A stretch of 38,724 nucleotides of DNA, from positions 1 to 38,724 of the forward strand of contig CAMLMM010000008.1 of the NCBI GenBank assembly GCA_946481105.1. The letters run 5' to 3'. Below are positions 34,199 to 38,724 of the stretch, piece after piece (positions within the stretch are counted from its first letter, which is position 1; every line of letters begins with the position of its first letter). This DNA is from an uncultured Alphaproteobacteria bacterium. GTDB lineage: Bacteria; Pseudomonadota; Alphaproteobacteria; Micavibrionales; Micavibrionaceae. The position numbers were made by a program, and so were the translations under genes. Under the pieces are notes generated by a model, which was not told the origin of the DNA, made no database searches, and worked only from the letters and a program-made list of their open reading frames with translations.

Positions 34199-35010
34199 TA
34201 TTTATCTGTGAAATCCCTGTCATGCACCAGGGATGGAATGGACTGCCGGAAATTCATGACTTCATTCAAATCAATATCCGCATAAATGATGCCAGGCTCA
34301 CCGCCTGCTTCCGCAAGAATTTTTCCCCATGGGTTGATAATCAATGAATGCCCATAAGTTTTGCGCCCCCCGTCATGCGTACCGCATTGGGCTGGCGCCA
34401 CAATAAAGGCCCCGTTTTCAATCGCGCGGGCGCGCAATAAGACATGCCAGTGCATTTCGCCGGTGGGTACCGTAAATGCGGACGGAACCGTGATGATACT
34501 AACCCCTTTATGGCCATAGTTTCGGAATAAATGCGGAAAGCGCATATCGTAACAAACGCTTAAACCAACGGTACCAAAGGGACTATTGGCAATAACCGCA
34601 TGTTCTCCCGGCTGCATCAGATCGCTTTCGCGGCGTGATTCGCCGGTGGGCAGATCTACATCGAATAAATGTATCTTATCATAAGACGCCGCAAGCCCCT
34701 GCGGGCTGAATAACAGGCTGCGGTTTTTGAGCTTATTCCCATTCCCCTCTTTTACCGCCACCGACCCAATCAGAACCCATATGTTTAATTCCCTGGCCAG
34801 CGCCGCGAATTGAATTAATGCGGGGTGATTATCCGCCGTATAGGCAACCTCGCGCTTCCGTGCGCTATCGGCGAGCATGAAATCGGTATTTTCGGGCGTG
34901 GCCACAAATTGCGCGCCATGCTCCGCTGCTTCACGTATGGCGGTTTCAGCATAGGCCAGATTGACGGGAATATCGGGGCCACTCGTCATCTGGACGCAGG
35001 CAATTTTCAT
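34195..35010 (-). CDS. nitrilase-superfamily C-N hydrolase (NIT1/omega-amidase-like, probable deaminated-glutathione amidase)
   Basis: This 271-residue cytoplasmic enzyme of the carbon-nitrogen hydrolase family has the catalytic triad visible in order: Glu40 in ATPENTDF, Lys in ASYDKIHLFDVDLP and Cys in LSVCYDMRFPHLF. The KIHLFDVDLPTGESRRES segment is characteristic of the NIT1 branch that repairs deaminated glutathione. The gene lies 5 nt downstream of grxC, a conserved alphaproteobacterial pair, which fits a glutathione-related role. The stop overlaps the stop of the exoprotein gene in a shared TTAA. Confidence 0.92.
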   Translation of the reverse strand: MKIACVQMTSGPDIPVNLAYAETAIREAAEHGAQFVATPENTDFMLADSARKREVAYTADNHPALIQFAALARELNIWVLIGSVAVKEGNGNKLKNRSLLFSPQGLAASYDKIHLFDVDLPTGESRRESDLMQPGEHAVIANSPFGTVGLSVCYDMRFPHLFRNYGHKGVSIITVPSAFTVPTGEMHWHVLLRARAIENGAFIVAPAQCGTHDGGRKTYGHSLIINPWGKILAEAGGEPGIIYADIDLNEVMNFRQSIPSLVHDRDFTDKY

Positions 35011-35015
35011 GATCC

Positions 35016-35273
35016 CTACTCCGCAAGCAGTGAATCCAGTTTGCCCTGCTCTTCGAGCAACCGCAAATCATCATATCCGCCACAGGCTTTTCCATTGATA
35101 AATATCTGCGGTACGGTTTTGCGGCCACCTGATTTTTCAACCAGGGCAATGCGGGCCTCATCATTCCCCGTGACATCAATTTCTGTATAATCGACGTCCT
35201 TAGCATCCAGCAATTGTTTCGCGCGGACGCAATAAGGACAATAATTTGTGGTATAAACTTCAACGACAGCCAT
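35016..35273 (-). CDS. grxC: glutaredoxin 3
   Basis: This 85-residue dithiol glutaredoxin reduces disulfides with glutathione. It has the active site Y-C12-P-Y-C15 in TTNYCPYCVRAKQLLD, the cis-proline segment KTVPQIFING and the glutathione-binding GGYDDLRLL. AGGAGA gives a good ribosome binding site. It forms an operon with the amidase gene that follows after 5 nt. Confidence 0.96.
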   Translation of the reverse strand: MAVVEVYTTNYCPYCVRAKQLLDAKDVDYTEIDVTGNDEARIALVEKSGGRKTVPQIFINGKACGGYDDLRLLEEQGKLDSLLAE

Positions 35274-35293
35274 AATATCTCCTGATTTTCAGC

Positions 35294-35321
35294 AAGATAG
35301 CCCATCAGGCAAATAAAGCAA
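35294..35321 (-). promoter_or_regulatory. candidate grxC promoter
   Basis: On the minus strand TTGCTT (-35) and TATCTT (-10) are separated by 16 nt, about 20 nt upstream of the grxC ATG. The hexamers are moderate matches. Confidence 0.4.
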
Positions 35322-35352
35322 CATGCCCATTCCAGCCCTAAAAAACAACTTG

Positions 35353-35402
35353 AATACAAATATAGGTTGTATTATACATTTAATTATAAATTAATAGTTG
35401 TA
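35353..35402. promoter_or_regulatory. inverted repeat and third half-site upstream of the RHH gene, possible operator
   Basis: AATACAA (35353-35359) and TTGTATT (35367-35373) form a perfect 7-bp inverted repeat with a 7-nt spacer. GTTGTA recurs at 35366 and 35397, 31 bp apart or about three helical turns. The region is very AT-rich and directly precedes the RHH gene. Confidence 0.45.
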
Positions 35403-35416
35403 CATCTGGGGGAAAT

Positions 35417-35815
35417 ATGACGGATCTTCAAGCCAGCAATATGGCGCAAATAGCTATAAACCTGTTTCCAGAACCACAAACCCAATCTAACCCTGCACCA
35501 AAATCCACCCTTATCAGCAAAAACCTGACCATTGTCGGCCACCGCACCTCCGTAAGGCTGGAGCCGGAAATGTGGGCGGCGCTGAAAGATGTGGCCCTAA
35601 GGGAAAATACCAGCATCCATAATATATGCTCACTGGTTGCCCTGCGCAAAGTGCCTGAGAGCACATTGACCGCCGCCATTCGCGTATTCTTGCTGCTATA
35701 CTACCGGGCGGCCTCCACGACGGAAGGGCATCACCGTGTCGGACACGGCAATTTTGAAATCATGAAACGCCGCGCCCGGGTCACGGACGCTGTCCTGAAA
35801 GGGCAGATGAATTAA
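35417..35815 (+). CDS. ribbon-helix-helix (RHH_4-type) DNA-binding protein
   Basis: This 132-residue protein has a central RHH_4 domain (about 33-95): SKNLTIVGHRTSVRLEPEMWAAL-KDVAL, then SIHNICSLVAL, then LTAAIRVFLLLYYR. In this family the strand HRTSVRLE inserts into the DNA major groove as part of a dimer. The N-terminal 30 residues are polar and unconserved, and the tail is basic (KRRARVTDAVLKGQ). GGGGGAA lies near the ATG. The inverted repeat just upstream is a candidate autoregulatory site. rnr follows after 47 nt on the same strand. Confidence 0.85.
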   Translation: MTDLQASNMAQIAINLFPEPQTQSNPAPKSTLISKNLTIVGHRTSVRLEPEMWAALKDVALRENTSIHNICSLVALRKVPESTLTAAIRVFLLLYYRAASTTEGHHRVGHGNFEIMKRRARVTDAVLKGQMN

Positions 35816-35822
35816 ACGGCTT

Positions 35823-35860
35823 AGGCATGGTATTAAGGCCAAAATCTTGATACCATGCCT
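35823..35860 (+). promoter_or_regulatory. strong stem-loop ending 2 nt before the rnr start codon
   Basis: AGGCATGGTAT (35823-35833) pairs perfectly with ATACCATGCCT (35850-35860). Inside, T-G and AAG/CTT extend the stem to 15 pairs around an 8-nt loop. No T-run follows, so a classical terminator is unlikely. It replaces the ribosome binding site region of rnr. Confidence 0.8.
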
Positions 35861-35862
35861 GT

Positions 35863-38217
35863 ATGAAACTCCCCGATAAAGAATCTGTCCTTAAGCTGCT
35901 CCAGAAAACCGGGACGGCTTTGTCAAAACGCGATATCTGTGCTGCCTTCCACATCAAGGGGGAAGCCCAGCGTATCGTGCTGAAAAATATGCTCCGCGAA
36001 CTTGAAGAAGACGGGCTGGTTATCCGCGAAGACGGTAAAAACTATCGTGTGGCTGACGCGCTTCCCTCCGTCTGCGTCATTGAAATAACCGAGATTGATA
36101 TTGACGGTGACCTCCTCGCCCGCCCTGCCGAATGGCAGGATGATATGCAGGGGCCGCCACCCCGTATCGAAGTCTCCCCCGATCAGAAAGGCCATAGCGC
36201 TCTGACAATTGGTGAACGAGCTCTCGTGCGTGTCCAGAAGGCTGGCCATAACCTATACGAAGCCTTTATCATTAAAAAAGTCGACAATTTCAGCGCCCGC
36301 GTTGTCGGGCATATCAAATCGGTCAAGGGTGGCTATCTGCTCTCCCCTATCGACCGCCGCGCCAAGCATGATTTTGATCTGCCGTCGACCGAATTGAACG
36401 GGGCCGAAGTCGGACAGATTGTCGTCGCCGAAATCCAACCATCACGTTCCGCCCTGCGTAAAAAGGTCCGCGTGGTCCAAATCGTGGGATATGCCGATGA
36501 CCCGAAAGCCATCAGCCTTATGGCGCTCTATGAATCCGGCCTGCGCCCGTTTTTCCCGGAAGAGGTGATTGCCGCCACCGATGGCATGACTGTGCCACCT
36601 CTGGGCAAACGTACCGACCTGCGTGATTTCCCGTTGGTTACTATCGACGGCAAAGACGCCCGTGATTTCGATGACGCGGTCTTTGCCGAACCGGATACAG
36701 ACAAAAAAAATCCCAACGGTTACCATCTGATTGTGGCCATCGCCGATGTATCGTATTACGTCCGTCCCGGCAATGCGCTGGATAAGGAAGCCTATCTGCG
36801 CGGCAACTCGACTTATTTCCCCGACCGCGTCCTGCCGATGCTGCCGGAAAAACTCTCAAACGATCTTTGCTCCCTGCGGCCTCATGAGCCACGTGCGACA
36901 TTGGCTGTCCATATGTGGATTGATGAAAACGGCAAGCTGCTGCGTCACACATTTGTCCGTGGGTTGATGCTGTCCCGCGCGCGCCTGACCTATGAACAGG
37001 TACAGGCCGCCGTTGACGGCCATACGGATGATACCACAGAACCGCTGATGAACGATGTCATCACCCCGCTTTATGATGCATGGAAAATTCTTGATAAAGC
37101 CCGCATCAAACGTGGTGCCCTCGACCTTGATATCCCTGAACGCAAGATTGTGGTGAACGATGCCGGTGAAATGACGGGTGTCACCGTGCGTGAACGTCTG
37201 GATGCACACAAAGTCATTGAAGAATTCATGATCCTGGCGAACGTCGCCGCCGCCGAAGCGCTGGAAGCGAAGAAAGCCCCCTGCGTTTACCGTATCCATG
37301 ACCGCCCGACCGGTGAAAAACTTATGGCCGCGCGTAACTTCCTTGACGCGTTTGGACTATCCCTGCCGAAGGAAGGTATTGCCGGACCAGCGCAGCTTAA
37401 TCATATCCTCAAAAAAGCCAAGGAAATGCCGACTGGTTTCCTGATATCGGAAATTATTCTCCGGTCGCAGGCGCAGGCCGTTTATTCGGCGGAGAATATC
37501 GGGCACTTTGGCTTGGCCCTGATGCGCTATGCACATTTTACTTCACCCATTCGCCGCTATGCCGATCTGCTCGTCCACCGCTCGCTGATTAAAGCCTATG
37601 ATTTAGGTGAAGGCGAACTCTCGGATGTCGAAGCGGTACGTCTCGAGGAAATGGCCGAGCATATCTCGACAACCGAACGCACCTCCGCCGAATCTGAACG
37701 CAACGCAGTCGACCGTTTTACAGCGGCCTATCTCAAAGATAAAATCGGGATGGAATTCGTCGGGCGTGTCGGTGGTGTCACCCGCTTCGGCCTGTTCGTG
37801 AAACTGGAACAGACGGGCGCCGATGGCCTCGTCCCTATCCGCTCCCTGCCGAGCGACTATTATGTGCATGACGAAGCCCAGCACGCCCTTATCGGGAAAC
37901 GCACCGGGCGCATCTTCCGTCTGGGAGCCACCGTCCTTGTACGTATCCTCGAAGCTGACCCGATTACTGGCAGCACCGTTTTTGAACTGGTCAATGGCGA
38001 TGCCGGGGCGGATGTCGCCGGGTATAAATCAAAACATGGCAATAACGACCGCAACCGTTTTGACCGTCGCGGCCCGCCACCGGGTAAAAAATCCGGTCAC
38101 CGCAAAGGCAGCAAGGATGATCGGAAGAAATCCTCCAGCAAGGACGGGAAACACCGTGACCAGAAACCAAAATCACGTGACTCAGGCAAGAAAAAGCCTC
38201 CACGCCGTGATGGTTAA
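35863..38217 (+). CDS. rnr: ribonuclease R
   Basis: RNase R is a processive 3'-5' exoribonuclease able to degrade structured RNA. The 784-residue protein has an N-terminal winged-helix RNase-B-like domain (LLQKTGTALSKRDICAAF), then cold-shock OB domains. The RNB catalytic core carries the metal-binding signature TIDGKDARDFDDAVFA (about residue 264) and HFTSPIRRYADLLVHRSL (about 560). A C-terminal S1 domain (about 625-705) follows, and then a strongly basic Lys/Arg/Gly tail of about 75 residues. No Shine-Dalgarno is visible; a stable hairpin occupies that position. Adjacency to rpmG is typical of alphaproteobacteria. Confidence 0.96.
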   Translation: MKLPDKESVLKLLQKTGTALSKRDICAAFHIKGEAQRIVLKNMLRELEEDGLVIREDGKNYRVADALPSVCVIEITEIDIDGDLLARPAEWQDDMQGPPPRIEVSPDQKGHSALTIGERALVRVQKAGHNLYEAFIIKKVDNFSARVVGHIKSVKGGYLLSPIDRRAKHDFDLPSTELNGAEVGQIVVAEIQPSRSALRKKVRVVQIVGYADDPKAISLMALYESGLRPFFPEEVIAATDGMTVPPLGKRTDLRDFPLVTIDGKDARDFDDAVFAEPDTDKKNPNGYHLIVAIADVSYYVRPGNALDKEAYLRGNSTYFPDRVLPMLPEKLSNDLCSLRPHEPRATLAVHMWIDENGKLLRHTFVRGLMLSRARLTYEQVQAAVDGHTDDTTEPLMNDVITPLYDAWKILDKARIKRGALDLDIPERKIVVNDAGEMTGVTVRERLDAHKVIEEFMILANVAAAEALEAKKAPCVYRIHDRPTGEKLMAARNFLDAFGLSLPKEGIAGPAQLNHILKKAKEMPTGFLISEIILRSQAQAVYSAENIGHFGLALMRYAHFTSPIRRYADLLVHRSLIKAYDLGEGELSDVEAVRLEEMAEHISTTERTSAESERNAVDRFTAAYLKDKIGMEFVGRVGGVTRFGLFVKLEQTGADGLVPIRSLPSDYYVHDEAQHALIGKRTGRIFRLGATVLVRILEADPITGSTVFELVNGDAGADVAGYKSKHGNNDRNRFDRRGPPPGKKSGHRKGSKDDRKKSSSKDGKHRDQKPKSRDSGKKKPPRRDG

Positions 38218-38234
38218 TTGGGCATCGAATTTTC

Positions 38235-38263
38235 TTGACAATTTATGAATTATTTCCTATATA
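38235..38263 (+). promoter_or_regulatory. near-consensus sigma-70 promoter between rnr and rpmG
   Basis: A perfect TTGACA (-35) and TATATA (-10) have an exact 17-nt spacer, starting 18 nt after the rnr stop. This is the best promoter match I found in the window. Confidence 0.8.
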
Positions 38264-38269
38264 TGTAAT

Positions 38270-38355
38270 GAAGCATAGAGACAACGTCACATCCGCAGAA
38301 AATTTCTGCGGCGAAATCATTTGGTCAAAGGGCCAAAAAACCAGGTGATTTTTTT
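38270..38355 (+). ncRNA. predicted small RNA (~86 nt) between rnr and rpmG
   Basis: Initiation about 7 nt after the -10 would give an RNA of about 86 nt ending in a terminator T-run. It contains a hairpin CCGCAG / CTGCGG (38293-38311) with a 7-nt A/T loop, then the terminator hairpin. No open reading frame of note and no similarity to 6S, 4.5S, tmRNA or RNase P RNA is apparent. It could be a free sRNA or a leader/attenuator for rpmG 267 nt downstream. Confidence 0.6.
38316..38355 (+). terminator. intrinsic terminator of the predicted small RNA
   Basis: ATCATTTGGT pairs with ACCAGGTGAT over ten positions (two central T-G wobbles) around a 14-nt loop, followed by seven T residues. It may also stop read-through from rnr, which has no terminator of its own. 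Confidence 0.75.
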
Positions 38356-38561
38356 AAAATAGAGGAACGAACTATTAACCACATCCCCTCAGCCGCCGCA
38401 TAAAATACGGCTTCCCTCCTCCTGAGAGGGAGGGTCAGGGAGAGGGTGTTTTATGGGGTCATTCTTCAAAACCGACAAACGAACTAATAGACCCTGAAAA
38501 TCCAATCACAGAAACAATTAACATAACAAACAAAGCCGGCCATTTTTCATTATCATTTTTC
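38356..38561. other. gene-free spacer with a C/T-G/A-rich hairpin
   Basis: No credible gene is seen. CCCTCCTC (38414-38421) pairs with GAGGGAGGG (38426-38434, one bulged base) around CTGA, followed by a purine-rich GTCAGGGAGAGGGTG. Such stretches resemble dispersed intergenic repeats of bacterial genomes. The rest is AT-rich and unremarkable. Confidence 0.45.
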
Positions 38562-38590
38562 TTGACTCTAACCTCAAAATCCTTAAGGTG
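38562..38590 (+). promoter_or_regulatory. possible rpmG promoter (weak -10)
   Basis: CTTGACT provides a good -35 at 38562-38567. The -10 is unclear: TTAAGG at a 15-nt spacer or AAGGTG at 17. Confidence 0.3.
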
Positions 38591-38622
38591 GCGACCTGAA
38601 TTCCACTAGAAGGTAGTTAAAA

Positions 38623-38724
38623 ATGGCTAAAAAAGGCTCAGTTGTTAAGATTCGTTTGGTAAGTTCCGGCAAAAACGCCAAGGGAAACCCGACCGGTTTC
38701 ACTTACTATATTAAGAAGAACCCG
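38623..38724 (+). CDS. rpmG: 50S ribosomal protein L33, N-terminal 34 residues (cut by window edge)
   Basis: The visible part starts MAKKGSVVKIRLVSSG and ends FTYYIKKNP, matching the L33 opening (basic start, IRLVSS/T, TGFxY, KKNP). It has about six extra residues (KNAKGNP) in the loop before TGF compared with the usual bacterial L33. AAGGT lies upstream as ribosome binding site. The rest of the protein, about 20 residues, lies beyond the window. Confidence 0.9.
   Translation, partial: MAKKGSVVKIRLVSSGKNAKGNPTGFTYYIKKNP

Noticed and set aside
38463..38600. Minus-strand open frame with a hydrophobic stretch (EKWPALFVMLIVSVIGF)
   Set aside because: Looks like a membrane segment but has no usable start codon between the upstream stop and the hydrophobic part; possibly a decayed fragment.

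Overview
This window looks like the chromosome of an alphaproteobacterium of moderate GC. The evidence is the combination of a divK-pleD pair with EipB (DUF1849) directly upstream, a PleC/DivJ-like histidine kinase, CobS with a J-domain protein and BolA beside it, pal-cpoB, rsmI-yraN with a divergent LppC lipoprotein, a grxC-amidase pair and rnr next to rpmG. A lineage such as Micavibrionales or Rhodospirillales would fit, but I cannot fix the taxon from sequence reading alone. No phage, transposase, integrase or CRISPR array is visible.

Layout. 0-4.5 kb: acetoacetyl-CoA synthetase (cut by the left edge), divergent from a DsbD/ScsB-like reductase and a secreted redoxin. 4.5-9.5 kb: a soluble three-PAS histidine kinase, then cobS, a J-domain protein, bolA and tilS. 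9.5-14.2 kb: a minus-strand run rsmI-yraN-BON lipoprotein-SirB1 protein-pal-cpoB-tilS, concerned with the envelope, translation and division. 14.2-17.9 kb: LppC lipoprotein, a TetR regulator coupled to a degenerate ThiE-like protein, and an unrecognised gene. 17.9-20 kb: a peroxide-defence module, ahpC-ahpD divergent from oxyR with a clear palindromic operator. 20-26 kb: an orphan outer-membrane efflux lipoprotein, trhO, the eipB-divK-pleD operon and a small diguanylate cyclase. 26.3-27.6 kb: mnmA and tRNA-Met(CAT). 27.7-34.2 kb: an accessory block with an orphan small gene and a 1962-residue filamentous-haemagglutinin-like exoprotein carrying 13 tandem repeats and MBG-type domains. 34.2-38.7 kb: amidase, grxC, a ribbon-helix-helix regulator, RNase R, a predicted new small RNA and the start of rpmG.

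How the genes fit together. Three themes recur: redox control (DsbD-like/redoxin, AhpCD/OxyR, Grx), tRNA modification and ribosome function (TilS, TrhO, MnmA, RsmI, L33, RNase R), and cell-cycle/c-di-GMP signalling (PleC/DivJ-like kinase, DivK, PleD, GGDEF protein). The strongest undescribed candidates are regulatory. One is a predicted ~86-nt RNA between rnr and rpmG with a near-consensus promoter and an intrinsic terminator. Another is a ~15-bp hairpin ending 2 nt before the rnr start codon. A third is an inverted repeat in front of the RHH gene.
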